Assembly: GCA_019637225.1 (NCBI GenBank)
Contig: JAHBWC010000004.1
Span: forward strand, 1-64,000
Reading direction: 5' to 3'
DNA from: Labilithrix sp.
GTDB taxonomy: Bacteria; Myxococcota_A; Polyangia; Polyangiales; Polyangiaceae
DNA length: 64,000 nt
The position numbers were made by a program, and so were the translations under genes. The notes below the pieces were generated by a model. That model saw nothing but the letters and a program-made list of their open reading frames with translations. It did not search any database and was not told where the DNA came from. Shown here piece after piece: positions 8,966 to 18,127 of this stretch (position 1 is its first letter; every line of letters begins with the position of its first letter).

Positions 8966-10600
8966 ATGCCGCTCGCGCTTTCCGTCTGGTTGGACCGCTC
9001 GTCTCTTCGTCCCGACCGGCAGGGCCGGTGCGCGCTCGCGGTCGATCTGGCCGCGTCGGGCTCGCCGATCGAGGGCGAGCGGCCCGCCGCGCGGACGGTG
9101 CTGGCGCTCGACGTCTCGGCGTCGATGAAGGGCGAACCGCTGGCGCAGGTGATCCGCTCCGTCGATCGGCTGCTCGACGCGCTCGCGGGCGAACGGCGCG
9201 ACGGTGTGGTGGACGAGGTCGGCGTGGTCGCGTTCTCGGAGAACGCGACCTGCGTGGTCGAGCCCGTGCGCGTCGACGCGGCGGGCAAGCGGCTCGTGCG
9301 TTCACGCGTCGGGCGGCTCGTCGCCGATCGCGGGACCAACATCGAGGCCGGGCTCGATCGCTCGGCCGAGCTGCTCGCGAGCACCCCCGCGTCGATGCGG
9401 CGCGCCGTCATCCTCCTCTCCGACGGCGCTCCGAACGTCGGGGCGCACACGAGCGACGCTCTCCGCGAGGTCGTGCGCCGGCATCGTCCCGCGATCTCGT
9501 TCTTCTCGCTCGGGTACGGCGTCGACCACAGCGAGGACGTGCTCTCTGCGATCGGCGACGCGGGCGGCGGCGGCTACGAGCTCGTCCAGGATCCGGCGGC
9601 GTGCGCGCGCTCGTTCGCGCGTGCGCTCGGCGCGCAGGGAGACGTCGTCGCCGCCGGGATCGAGCTCGTCGTCACGCCCGCGAACGGCGTCGAGCTCGTG
9701 CGCTTCGTCGGTCGCGAGGAGACGCGCTTCTCGCGGGAGGGCGTCGTCGTCTCGCTCCCGGACATGGTGAACGGCGCGCGCCGTCTCGTCGTCGCCGACC
9801 TCGCCGTGCGCGCGCCGGGAGCCGAGCGTTTCGTCGCCGACGTCGTCGAGGTGACCGCGCGCTGGCGCTCGCCCGCCTCGCGCGACGCGTCGTCGGCCGT
9901 CCTCACCGCGACGCTCGAGGTGGCGGAGCGCGAACCCGCCGTCGTCCCCGAAGCCGCGCGGCGCGTCTTCCTCGCGCGGGCCGACGAGGCACGCGACGCC
10001 TCGCGCGGGCTCGCCGATCGAGGCCAGTTCGCCGCCGCCGCCGCAGGCCTCCGCGCGACGATGGCGGAGATCGAGCGCCTGCCCGGATGGGTGGTGAACG
10101 ACGGCAGCCCGCTCGCCGAGGCCTACGAGCTCCTCGTCGACGAGGCGACGGCGTTCGAGCGCCGGCCCTCGATCGAGGCGTACGCGGCGTTCCGGAAGGC
10201 CACCGTGGGGTCGAAGCTCGCGGCGAGCATCCCGTCCGCGGCGAGGTCGCGCGGCGACGCGAGCCAGAAGCTCATCGAGCACGTCGCGGGCGATCGCCCC
10301 GAGGCGTGGCTCGTCGCCGAGTCGAACGGCGCGCGCTACCCGCTGCTCGAGGAGTGCGTCATCGGCCGCACGAACGACGCCGACATCCGCGTCGAGAGCG
10401 CGCAGGTCTCGCGCCGGCACGCCGAGGTGTTCGCGAACGCCGGCGACTACTGGATCGCCGATCTCGGCTCGACCAACCCGACGATCGTGAACGGCGAGGA
10501 CCTCGGGCGCGCGCCGCACAAGCTCGCGCCGGGGGACGTCGTGCTCGTCGGCGACGTCGAGCTTCGCTACGAGGAGGCGCCGCGGAAGGGCGGCGGTTGA
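8966..10600 (+). CDS. VWA-FHA protein
   Basis: 544 residues; ATG 8966 is preceded by a strong GGAGGAGGAGGA. Residues 40-230 are a von Willebrand A domain with an intact MIDAS (DVSAS: Asp49, Ser51, Ser53) and ILLSDGAPN. A beta-rich and then a helical middle follows (about 230-440). The C-terminal FHA domain (about 450-540) shows VIGRTNDADIRV, SRRHAEV and DLGSTNPTIVNG. No signal peptide, so cytoplasmic. The VWA domain suggests metal-dependent protein contacts and the FHA domain suggests phosphothreonine recognition, so it is probably a scaffold in kinase signalling. The Ser/Thr kinase 1 kb away is a natural partner, but that is inference. Convergent with the TPR gene. Confidence 0.9.
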   Translation: MPLALSVWLDRSSLRPDRQGRCALAVDLAASGSPIEGERPAARTVLALDVSASMKGEPLAQVIRSVDRLLDALAGERRDGVVDEVGVVAFSENATCVVEPVRVDAAGKRLVRSRVGRLVADRGTNIEAGLDRSAELLASTPASMRRAVILLSDGAPNVGAHTSDALREVVRRHRPAISFFSLGYGVDHSEDVLSAIGDAGGGGYELVQDPAACARSFARALGAQGDVVAAGIELVVTPANGVELVRFVGREETRFSREGVVVSLPDMVNGARRLVVADLAVRAPGAERFVADVVEVTARWRSPASRDASSAVLTATLEVAEREPAVVPEAARRVFLARADEARDASRGLADRGQFAAAAAGLRATMAEIERLPGWVVNDGSPLAEAYELLVDEATAFERRPSIEAYAAFRKATVGSKLAASIPSAARSRGDASQKLIEHVAGDRPEAWLVAESNGARYPLLEECVIGRTNDADIRVESAQVSRRHAEVFANAGDYWIADLGSTNPTIVNGEDLGRAPHKLAPGDVVLVGDVELRYEEAPRKGGG

Positions 10601-10628
10601 GCGTCCCGTCGCGAGCGTGCGCCGCGGC

Positions 10629-11684
10629 TCAGAAGCGGGCGGCCGAGCCGAGCACCGCGCCTCCGGGCAGGAGCGCGCCGGTCACGGGCACGCGGCTCGC
10701 CTTCGCGCCGAAGAGCCAGTAGGCCGCGAGGCCGAGGGTGACCGCGCCGAGCGCCGCGGGGATCGCGAGCGACGCGTACGCCGTCGATCGCGCGCTGCCG
10801 TAGTCGCTCTCCAGGCGATCGGCGCGCGCGAGCGCAGCCGTGTAGCCTGCGTCGTCGCCGGACGCGGCGCTCGCGCGACCTTCGGCGCGCGCCCCGTCGA
10901 AGTCGGAGCGCACGTCCCCGGCGCTCGCGTAGAGGATGACCGGGACGAGGACCGAGACCGCCGTCGCCCCGGCGGCGACGTAGAGGGCGGCCTTGCCGAA
11001 CGGGCGCTCCTCGCGAACCACGAAGCGAGCCGGCGGCGGCGGAGCGATGAGGGGCCGTGGCGGCGCGGCTCTCGGAGGCGGCGGCGCCAGCTCGACGAGC
11101 TCGCCGAGCGCGACGCGGACCTCGATCGACTGCTCGTCTTTCGTTCCCGGATCGAACGTCACGACGTGCGCGCGATCGGGCGTGACGTACGCGACGAAAC
11201 CCGTGCGCGGCGCGAGCCGCTCGGCGCCGCCGTCGATCTTCACGACCGCGGCGCGCTCTCCCGCGATCCGGATCCGACCCTGGGTGGCGGCGAGCTCGGC
11301 GAGGCGCTCGTTGGCTTCGACTTCTTGCTTCTCGACCACCGGCTCGAGCGTCTCGCCCGCTTCGCGTCGGCGGGCGGTCTCGCGCACGTAGGTCTCGTAG
11401 CTCTCCGCGGCGCGCGTCGAGTCGCCGAATTGCTCGTACGCGCGGCCGAGGTTGAACGCGAGGCGGTAGCCCTTCTCGGGCCCGAGATCGCGGTAGACGT
11501 TCTCCCAGACGAGGATCGCCTCGGCGAAGGCGCCGGCTCGGTATTTCTCGAGGCCGGCGCGGAAGCGCTCGCGCTGGGCCTCGAGGAGCGCGTCGTCCTC
11601 GGTGGGGGAGGCGGCGCGCGCGAGCGCGGGGGTGAGGGCCAGCGCGCACGCGAGCGCGAGGACCGCGCTAGAACGGCTTCTCAT
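10629..11684 (-). CDS. TPR protein with two transmembrane segments, partner of the Ser/Thr kinase
   Basis: 351 residues. A signal peptide (LALACALALTPALARA) is followed by TPR-like helices (about 33-120), a PEGA-like beta segment (about 140-200; GRIRIAGERAAVVKIDG), a Pro-rich linker, and two hydrophobic segments (about 225-250 and 300-325). Its start overlaps the 3' end of the kinase gene by 17 bases, so the two are translationally coupled. Kinase-TPR pairs of this kind are common in myxobacteria, where the TPR protein is thought to be a substrate or envelope partner of the kinase; that role is inferred. The last residues contain GALLPGGAVLGS. Confidence 0.8.
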   Translation of the reverse strand: MRSRSSAVLALACALALTPALARAASPTEDDALLEAQRERFRAGLEKYRAGAFAEAILVWENVYRDLGPEKGYRLAFNLGRAYEQFGDSTRAAESYETYVRETARRREAGETLEPVVEKQEVEANERLAELAATQGRIRIAGERAAVVKIDGGAERLAPRTGFVAYVTPDRAHVVTFDPGTKDEQSIEVRVALGELVELAPPPPRAAPPRPLIAPPPPARFVVREERPFGKAALYVAAGATAVSVLVPVILYASAGDVRSDFDGARAEGRASAASGDDAGYTAALARADRLESDYGSARSTAYASLAIPAALGAVTLGLAAYWLFGAKASRVPVTGALLPGGAVLGSAARF

Positions 11685-13254
11685 CGAGGTCCGGGGGCGG
11701 CGACGGGCGCGGCGTGGGGGGGGTCGGTCGCGCCGTGGGCGGGATCGACGGGGAAGACGGCGTCGCCGTCGCGGTCGCGGGGCGCTGCGCGGAAGGCGCG
11801 GCAGCGGTGGCGCGAGGGGGAGCGGCTGCGCCGGTGGGACCGGGCGCGCGGGTGGGCGCGGGTGGGGATGCGATGGGGGACGCGGTGGCGGCGGAGCGAG
11901 GCGTGTCGGGGTGAGGCGAGGGGAGCGTCTCGACGGGCGCGGGCAGGGAGGCGCTTGCCGGCGTGGGGGCGCGGGTCTGTGCCGTGGGGCGCCCGACGTC
12001 GTCGTCGGACGCGATCGGGGCTCGACTCGTCAGGCGCCACGCGAGCAACGACGCGACCAGCGCGAGCGCGAGGAGCGCCGCGAGCTTCGTCGAGCGGCCG
12101 CTCGCGTGCGGGCGCGGTGTCGTGACGGTGGCGACGGCGGGGCGCGGCGGCGTTCGCGATCGCGCGGGGAGGAGACTGTCGCGGAGATCGTCGGCCTCGC
12201 CGGGGACGACCTCGCGCAGGGACGCGACGAGGCGCGCGCGTTGCTCGCTCGCCTGCTCGGCGAAATGGGCGTCGAGGATCGCGCCGAGATCGCGCCGGGC
12301 GGCCTCGGCGTCGTCGACGAAGCGCGCGAGCTGGGTGGCGACGTCGAGGGCGGTCGCGGGACGGTCCTTCGCGTCGCGTGCGACGAGCCGGGCGTGCAGC
12401 GACGCGAGGCCTTCGGGGAGCTCGACGCCGCAGGCGTCGAGCGACGGCGGCGCTTCGAGGGCGAGCTTGCGGAGGACGTCCATGTCCGTGCCGCTGCCCC
12501 ACATGCGGCGGAGCGCGAGGCACTCGAACAGGACCGCGCCGACGCCGAACAGATCGCTCCGGCGATCGAGCGGATCGCCCATCGCTTGCTCGGGCGACAT
12601 GTACGCGGTCTTGCCCTTCACCTCGCCGGTCTTGGTGACGTTCTCGCTCGCGATCTTCGCGACGCCGAAGTCGAGGAGGCGAACGCGTCCGTCGTAGTCG
12701 AGCATGACGTTCTGGGGAGACACGTCGCGATGGACGAGATGGAGCGGCTCTCCCGTCGACGGATCGGCGAGCTCGTGGGCCGCGTGGAGGCCGCGGCACG
12801 CCTCGGCGAGCAGCCACGCGGCGACCGCCGGCGGCATGCGCTCCCCCGCGGCTTCGAGCGCCGAAAGCACGCGCGAGAGCGGCTGCCCTTCGACGTACTC
12901 CATCGCGAGGTAGAGCTCGCCGTCGATCTCGCCGTAGTCGTACGCGCGCACGACGTTCGGATGATCGAGCATCGCGGCCAGCCGCGCTTCGCGGAGGAAC
13001 ATCTCGGCGCGGCGCCGGTCGCGCGCGGCGTCGGGCAGGAGCCGCTTCAGCGCGACGACGCGCTGGCGCCGGGAGGTGTCGTCGTCCTCGTCGAGGGGCG
13101 ACAGCGCAGCCTCGACCGAGCCCATGCCGCCCCGTCCGAGGACGAAGAGCGAGCGGTACGGCGCCTTGACGCTCGAGCTCTCGCCCTCGGACGCGCCGCG
13201 CGCGCGGGCGTCCGGGCTCTCGGCGAGGTCACGCAGCGTCATCGCTCGAAACAT
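11668..13254 (-). CDS. transmembrane Ser/Thr protein kinase (PknB/Hanks type)
   Basis: 528 residues from ATG 13254 (a second ATG lies four codons on). The catalytic domain (about 33-310) has all key elements: glycine loop GRGGMGSV (40-47), Lys70 in VALK, Glu89, HRDVSPQN (175-182), DFG (195-197) and SPEQ in place of APE. One membrane segment lies at about 405-420 (LAALLALALVASLLAW), followed by a roughly 100-residue Pro/Ala/Thr tail outside the membrane with no folded sensor domain. It should phosphorylate Ser or Thr on cytoplasmic targets; FHA proteins encoded at 4395, 8966 and 37110 are possible readers. Overlaps the downstream TPR gene by 17 bases. Confidence 0.95.
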   Translation of the reverse strand: MFRAMTLRDLAESPDARARGASEGESSSVKAPYRSLFVLGRGGMGSVEAALSPLDEDDDTSRRQRVVALKRLLPDAARDRRRAEMFLREARLAAMLDHPNVVRAYDYGEIDGELYLAMEYVEGQPLSRVLSALEAAGERMPPAVAAWLLAEACRGLHAAHELADPSTGEPLHLVHRDVSPQNVMLDYDGRVRLLDFGVAKIASENVTKTGEVKGKTAYMSPEQAMGDPLDRRSDLFGVGAVLFECLALRRMWGSGTDMDVLRKLALEAPPSLDACGVELPEGLASLHARLVARDAKDRPATALDVATQLARFVDDAEAARRDLGAILDAHFAEQASEQRARLVASLREVVPGEADDLRDSLLPARSRTPPRPAVATVTTPRPHASGRSTKLAALLALALVASLLAWRLTSRAPIASDDDVGRPTAQTRAPTPASASLPAPVETLPSPHPDTPRSAATASPIASPPAPTRAPGPTGAAAPPRATAAAPSAQRPATATATPSSPSIPPTARPTPPTPRPSPPPDLDEKPF

Positions 13255-13328
13255 CGTAGCCTAAGCGCCGCGTGGTCGCGGACAGACGCGTGGGAGCACG
13301 AGCGGGCTCGAGTCGGACGGAAGGTGCG

Positions 13329-14507
13329 TTGGGCCCGAGCCGCGCGCGTGCTCGCGGGCCCTTGCGGCGAGCGCGCCGCAAGGGCGTCGCCGCGCTCGCG
13401 CTCTCGGTGACGGGCCTCGCCTTCGCGTGCCTCCCCGATCTCGAGGCGTTTCCGCCAGGTCCGGAGACGCGCGAGGCTGCCGCCAGCGCGCAGGCGCTCG
13501 GCTGCGGCGACGGCGTGATCGAGACGCTCGACGACGGCGGCGATGCGGGCGAGTCGTGCGATCCCGGCGACGCTCAGCCCGCCGGCTGCGAGGACTGCAG
13601 GTTCGTGTGCTCGGGCGGCATCGACGACGCGGGCCACTGCTACTTCCTCGCGGACGACACCGCGACGTACGCGGAGGCGGTCAGCGCTTGCAGCGCCGCG
13701 CGCGGGCACCTCGTGACGTTCGCGAGCGACCGTGAGTCGGCGTTCGCCTCGGCTCTCGTCGCCACCCGCGACGCCGACGCGGGGTACTGGGTCGGCCTGA
13801 CGTTCGACAACAACCTCAACGCGTACGGGACGCCGCCCAACGTGGGCGAGCCCGGCTGGCCGAGCGCCGGGAGCTCGTGCACGGGATGCTTCGCGGTCGG
13901 CGCCGACGCCGGCGCGTTCGCGCCTCACGGCGACGACGCGGGCCAGCGCTCGCGCGACTGTCTCGTCGCGGAGCGAGGGACGTGGCTCGCGGTCCCGTGC
14001 GAGGGCGCCCGTCCCTTCAAGACGCTCTGCGAGCGCGAGCCGGTTGGCCAGCGCATCTACCCTTGCGGCGGCCTCCTCTGCACGACGATCCAGGCGACCG
14101 TCGGGTCGAAGCGCTACGTCATCTGGCAGTTCCCGGAGACCGCCGACGGGGCGAAGGCCCTCTGCGAGACGAGCTACCCCGGAGGATCGCTCGTCGTCTT
14201 CGACTCACGCGAGGAGCGCGAGCAGCTCGTCCGCGAGATCGTGCAGCGCCTGCGATCGCCCCTCGAGCAGCTCGAGGTCTGGATCGGCCTCTCGCACACG
14301 AACGGGACGTGGACGTGGGACGACGGCCGCCCCGCGGACGGCGCCGAGCGCCCGCTGCCGTGGGGGAAGGGACAGCCCACGCCGCAGAGCTCGGGTCGCG
14401 CGTTCCTCCGCGTCGCCGAGACGTTCGACACGCAGCTCGCACAAAGCGACGAAGACGCGATGGCCCCCGCCCAACGCGTCTTCGTGTGCCAGCGCCCCGT
14501 CGACTAG
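13329..14507 (+). CDS. lipoprotein with a myxobacterial Cys-rich motif and C-type-lectin-like domains
   Basis: 392 residues from TTG 13329, chosen for GGAAGG four bases upstream; a GTG at 13272 gives a longer, Arg-rich form. Basic start, then LSVTGLAFAC lipobox. A Cys-rich motif of the myxobacterial type follows (LGCGDGVIE, GESCDPGD, GCEDCRFVC). Two C-type-lectin-like regions come next: the first has CYFLADDTATYAEAVSAC and YWVGLTFDN; the second has VIWQFPETADGAKALC, LEVWIGLSHTNGTWTWDDG and VFVCQRP at the end. The WIGL and C-terminal Cys pattern is the CTL hallmark. Probably displayed on the cell surface, binding glycans or proteins; the ligand is unknown. Divergent from the kinase gene. Confidence 0.8.
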   Translation: MGPSRARARGPLRRARRKGVAALALSVTGLAFACLPDLEAFPPGPETREAAASAQALGCGDGVIETLDDGGDAGESCDPGDAQPAGCEDCRFVCSGGIDDAGHCYFLADDTATYAEAVSACSAARGHLVTFASDRESAFASALVATRDADAGYWVGLTFDNNLNAYGTPPNVGEPGWPSAGSSCTGCFAVGADAGAFAPHGDDAGQRSRDCLVAERGTWLAVPCEGARPFKTLCEREPVGQRIYPCGGLLCTTIQATVGSKRYVIWQFPETADGAKALCETSYPGGSLVVFDSREEREQLVREIVQRLRSPLEQLEVWIGLSHTNGTWTWDDGRPADGAERPLPWGKGQPTPQSSGRAFLRVAETFDTQLAQSDEDAMAPAQRVFVCQRPVD

Positions 14508-14588
14508 CGACGTCGGGCACGCGCGCGTCTCCAGGCACGCGCTCCACAAGCTCGTCGCGAAGAGGCGTGTCGCGCGCCCCTCCGGCGG

Positions 14589-15221
14589 CTACTTCTTCGC
14601 GATCTTCTCGCGGAGCTTCTGGACGAAGTACGGGTAGCCCTGACCCGCCGTCGTCAGCATCTTGTGCGACTGGTCGTAGTAGTTCTTCGAGAGGATCGAC
14701 CCCTCGGTCACGAGGTCGATGACCTTGTGGGCGCCGCCGTTGCTCTTGATGATGTAGTCGACCTGGACGGCCGGCTCACGCGGCTTGGCCTTGTTCTTGG
14801 CCTCGGTGCGCACCTTCGAGATGTCCGTGCTCTGCTCCTTGGCGCCGCGGTACGACACGTTGAAGTCGCGCGTCTTGTAGGCGTTCTCGCGGTACTTTTT
14901 CTCGACGAGGCCCTTGAAGAGCGACGTGACCTCTTTCTTCTGGGCGTCGTTCAGCTCGTCCCAGTGGTTCGTGCAGTTCGGGATCGTCGCAGGGCAGGGC
15001 TTACCGAGCGCGCGCTGCGCGATCTCGTTGTAGTCGACCATGCCGTCGATCGCCCTCGTGACCTCGGCCGCGGGGGCGTTCGCCTCGACCAGCTTCTTGA
15101 TCTGGCCATGCTCGCGCTCCACGAAGGACTGCGCGCCGGCGACGTCGGCGGATGCGGCGAGGGAGAGCGTCGTGACGCTGAGCCCGAAAAACACTGCGCG
15201 AAGGACGTGACGGAACCGCAT
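14589..15221 (-). CDS. mlaC: MlaC/Ttg2D family periplasmic phospholipid-binding protein
   Basis: 210 residues from ATG 15221, with AGGAG upstream. The signal peptide ends near ASADVAGAQS. The mature part has the MlaC pattern: VDYNEIAQRALG, then HWDELNDAQKKEVTSLFKGL, ending in YFVQKLREKIAKK. MlaC shuttles phospholipids between the outer-membrane MlaA and the inner-membrane MlaFEDB ABC complex to keep outer-membrane lipid asymmetry. None of those partners is in the window, so the gene stands alone, as is often seen outside enterobacteria. It lies downstream of pilS on the same strand with a 123-base gap that probably holds its own promoter. Confidence 0.82.
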   Translation of the reverse strand: MRFRHVLRAVFFGLSVTTLSLAASADVAGAQSFVEREHGQIKKLVEANAPAAEVTRAIDGMVDYNEIAQRALGKPCPATIPNCTNHWDELNDAQKKEVTSLFKGLVEKKYRENAYKTRDFNVSYRGAKEQSTDISKVRTEAKNKAKPREPAVQVDYIIKSNGGAHKVIDLVTEGSILSKNYYDQSHKMLTTAGQGYPYFVQKLREKIAKK

Positions 15222-15344
15222 GGGTCTCCTGTCGGGTCCCCTCTCGTCGGTCAGGAAGAGGGGGAGCTGGGGGGTGCTCGGTTGGACGACCACCGTCGAG
15301 CGGGATTCATGCCCTGAGATGGCATTTGAAACAATCGGAACTGT

Positions 15345-16769
15345 TCAACTTCCGTTGGACTGTGACCGAGCGTTCTCACCCGGTGTGACACCAAGATCCG
15401 ATGCGCGGTCGGGCTCGCCGGTTTCGCTCCTTCTACTTGGGGATGGCGCGCGCGCAAGTCCCACTTCGAATGTGGCACCGGTCGCCCCATCGGCCTCCCC
15501 GGCGGTGCCGTGGTCGGCGTTGTTCCGGACGTCGATGGACGCGCCCATGCTCGCGTGATCGTCGATGATTCGGCGCACCACCGCGAGCCCGATCCCGGCG
15601 CCCTGCGAGCGCGTGGTGAAGAAGGCCTCGAAGAGCTTCGCCTGCGATCCCGGTGCGATCCCGGGGCCACGGTCGGAGACGGCCATGAGGATCCGACCGG
15701 ACCGTCCGACGCCCTCTTCGCGGATCGCGACGCGGACGGTCGAGCCGGCGCCGCTCGCCTGAACCGCGTTGCGGACGAGGTTCCAGAGGACCTGCTTCAT
15801 CTGCGCGCCGTCGCAGGTCGCCCAGGCCGGCCCGTCGGGGCCGTCGTAGGCGACCTCGACGTCGCCCGCGCCGCTCCGCTCGGAGCGCGCCGCGAGCTCG
15901 ACCACGTCGCGGGCGAGCGCCGCGACGTCGATCGCCTCCGGATCGGGCCTCCGCGGTCGAGCGAGGTCCATCATGTCGGTGACGAGGTGGTTCAGCCGTC
16001 CGGCCTCGCGCTGCACGATCTCGCAGAGGCGCCGGTCCTCCTCGGTGAGCCCTGGCGCCTCGCGGAGCAGCTCGATCGAGCCGGAGATCGAGCCGAGCGG
16101 GTTCCGGATCTCGTGCGCGAGCCCGGCGGCGATGCGTCCGAGCATCGCGAGTCGCTCCGCCGACGCCGCGCGCTCGTTGGCCTCGACGAGCGCGCCGCCC
16201 GTGCGTCGGAGGCGCTCGGCCAGGTACCCGGCCAGGAGCGCGACGACGACGATGCCGAGCGCGTTCACTCCGAGCGGGTAGACGATCTCCTCCCACTCGA
16301 GCGTGTAGTTGCCGGCGCGCTGGTCGACGGGCGGACCGATCGATCCGGACCCGAACCCCACGCAGAGCGCCCCGAAGGCTCCGATCCCCGCGACGGCGGC
16401 GATGGTCGCGCCGCGGAGGCCGATGAGGACCGCGCCGACGAGGCAGGTGAGCCCGTAGAACGACGTCGCCCCGCTCGTCGCGCCGCCCGTGACGTAGACG
16501 ATCGCCGTCCAGGTCATCTGGTCGAGGACGATCTGAAGCTCGGCGAGGCGGCGGAGGTGCTGCTTCTGGCGGAGCAGCGTCGCGTAAATCGCCGCGAGCG
16601 CGAAGGCCGCGCCGATCGCCGCGAGCAGGAACGTCTGGCTCTGCGGGTAACGGCTGAGCGCGCCGCGGAGGTAGAAGAACGCGGTCGAGCCGAGCAGGAG
16701 CGTCAGGAACCCGAGCCGGAGCCCGGTGACCCACGCGAGCCGGTTCGAGAGGCGATCGTCACTCTCCAC
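15345..16769 (-). CDS. pilS: PilS-like membrane sensor histidine kinase
   Basis: 474 residues. About six hydrophobic segments fill the first 185 residues (for example LGFLTLLLGSTAFFYL, FLLAAIGAAFALAAIYA, LGIVVVALLAGYLAE), the PilS membrane-sensor layout. Then come the H-box AHEIRNPLGSISGS, N-box QVLWNLVRNAVQA, G1 SDRGPGIAP, F-box FEAFFTT and G2 GAGIGLAVV. PilS monitors pilin in the membrane and controls PilR, a sigma-54 activator of pilA. The assignment rests on topology and on pilC lying 57 bases upstream on the same strand. A pilR gene would be expected next but mlaC follows instead. No PAS domain between membrane and H-box is evident. Confidence 0.8.
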   Translation of the reverse strand: MESDDRLSNRLAWVTGLRLGFLTLLLGSTAFFYLRGALSRYPQSQTFLLAAIGAAFALAAIYATLLRQKQHLRRLAELQIVLDQMTWTAIVYVTGGATSGATSFYGLTCLVGAVLIGLRGATIAAVAGIGAFGALCVGFGSGSIGPPVDQRAGNYTLEWEEIVYPLGVNALGIVVVALLAGYLAERLRRTGGALVEANERAASAERLAMLGRIAAGLAHEIRNPLGSISGSIELLREAPGLTEEDRRLCEIVQREAGRLNHLVTDMMDLARPRRPDPEAIDVAALARDVVELAARSERSGAGDVEVAYDGPDGPAWATCDGAQMKQVLWNLVRNAVQASGAGSTVRVAIREEGVGRSGRILMAVSDRGPGIAPGSQAKLFEAFFTTRSQGAGIGLAVVRRIIDDHASMGASIDVRNNADHGTAGEADGATGATFEVGLARAPSPSRRSETGEPDRASDLGVTPGENARSQSNGS

Positions 16770-16826
16770 GTGCCGGCCGCTCCTCGGGTGGAGGACCTCG
16801 AAGCACGTCGCCTCCGAGGCCCTTCG

Positions 16827-18038
16827 TCAGTTCGCCTTGATCTTGCCGGCGATGCTGAAGATCGGGAGGTACATCGCGATGAGCACGACGCCGACCGTGC
16901 CGCCGATGCCGACCATCATGACCGGCTCGATGAGGCTCGTCATCGCTGCGACCGCGACGTCGACCTCCTCTTCGTAGAAGTCGGCGATCTTGCCGAGCAT
17001 CGCGTCGAGCGCGCCCGTCTGCTCGCCGACGCCGACCATCTGGACGACCATCGGGGGGAAGACGTTCGTCTCCAGCAGCGGTGCCGCCATGTTCTTGCCC
17101 TCGGAGATCTTCGCCCGCGCGTACATGATCGCCTCCTCGACGACCACGTTGCCGGCCGTCTTGGCGACGATCTCCATCGCGTCGAGGATCGGGACGCCCG
17201 ACGACAGGAGCGTGCCGAGCGTTCGCGTGAAGCGCGCGACGGCGATCTTCCGGAGAACAGGGCCCATGACGGGCGCCTTCAGCATGAGGCTGTGGAAGAT
17301 CTTCTTCCCCCTCGGCGTCCGGTAGGAGTACGTGATGCCGACCGCCGCGCCGATGCCGCCGAGGAGGAAGAGCGGCAAGTACCCGATGAACGCCTCGGAG
17401 ACGGCGATGACGACCTGGGTGAGCCAGGGGAGCGCGTCGTCGGAGCCGAGGTCCTTGAAGATCGTCTTGAACGACGGGATGACCCATCCGAGCAAGATGC
17501 CGAGGACGCCGGTGAAGATGATGAGGACGGCGCTCGGATAGACCATCGCGCCGCGGAGCTGCCGGCGGAGCTTGATCGCCTTCTCGTTGTAGACCGCGAG
17601 ACGCGACAGGATGGTGTCGAGGATGCCGCCGACCTCGCCCGCCTGGACCAGGTTGACGTAGAGCTGGTCGAACACCTTGGGGTGCCGCTTCAGCGAGTCG
17701 CTGAAGGTCGCGCCCTGCTCGACGCTCGCCTTGACGTCGCGGAGGATGACCGCGAAGTTCTTGTTGTCCGTCTGGGTGCAGAGGATGTCGAGGCACTGCA
17801 CGATCGGCAGGCCGGCGTCGATCATCGTCGCGAAGAGGCGCGTGAAGGTGACGACGTCGCGGAGGTCGACGCCGGTGCCGAACTTGAGGCTGAACGAGGC
17901 GGTCTTCTTCTTGATCTTCGTGGGCATGAGCTGCTGCCCGCGAAGTCGAGCCTGGACGGCAGGCTCGTCGTCGGCCTCCATCGTGCCTTTGCGCAGCTCC
18001 CCCGTGCGAGCGCGCGCCTCCCAGACGAATTCCGCCAT
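16827..18038 (-). CDS. pilC: type IV pilus inner-membrane platform protein PilC
   Basis: 403 residues, the normal length. Two T2SF-F domains (about 65-190 and 270-393) and the expected three membrane helices. Recognisable family segments: FTRLFATMIDAGLPIVQCLDI, LYVNLVQAGEVGGILDTIL, LLSSGVPILDAM and MVGVGEQTGALDAML, with EPVMMVGIGGTVG in the last helix. PilC is the platform on which the PilB and PilT ATPases act to extend and retract the pilus; in myxobacteria this drives S-motility. Normally pilB and pilT precede it, but here the upstream neighbour is a divergent serine hydrolase. Start ATG 18038; an inverted repeat lies 13 bases upstream. Confidence 0.95.
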   Translation of the reverse strand: MAEFVWEARARTGELRKGTMEADDEPAVQARLRGQQLMPTKIKKKTASFSLKFGTGVDLRDVVTFTRLFATMIDAGLPIVQCLDILCTQTDNKNFAVILRDVKASVEQGATFSDSLKRHPKVFDQLYVNLVQAGEVGGILDTILSRLAVYNEKAIKLRRQLRGAMVYPSAVLIIFTGVLGILLGWVIPSFKTIFKDLGSDDALPWLTQVVIAVSEAFIGYLPLFLLGGIGAAVGITYSYRTPRGKKIFHSLMLKAPVMGPVLRKIAVARFTRTLGTLLSSGVPILDAMEIVAKTAGNVVVEEAIMYARAKISEGKNMAAPLLETNVFPPMVVQMVGVGEQTGALDAMLGKIADFYEEEVDVAVAAMTSLIEPVMMVGIGGTVGVVLIAMYLPIFSIAGKIKAN

Positions 18039-18050
18039 GCCAGTTCAATC

Positions 18051-18076
18051 TTACCGGCGCAAAATCCGGCCGGTAA
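18051..18076. promoter_or_regulatory. perfect inverted repeat between pilC and the serine hydrolase
   Basis: TTACCGGC (18051-18058) and GCCGGTAA (18069-18076) are perfect 8-base arms around a 10-base AT-richer centre. It sits 13 bases before the pilC start and about 50 bases before the divergent gene. It could be a dimer-binding operator or a 5' hairpin in the pilC messenger. Confidence 0.4.
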
Positions 18077-18127
18077 AGTATCCGCCGTGGCAAGGCGGAT
18101 TCTTTTCGGGACGGCGCGGCGGCTGAG

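Noticed and set aside
15320-15347. TTGAA...TTCAA dyad after pilS as terminator or operator
   Set aside because: Only five bases of each arm match; too weak.
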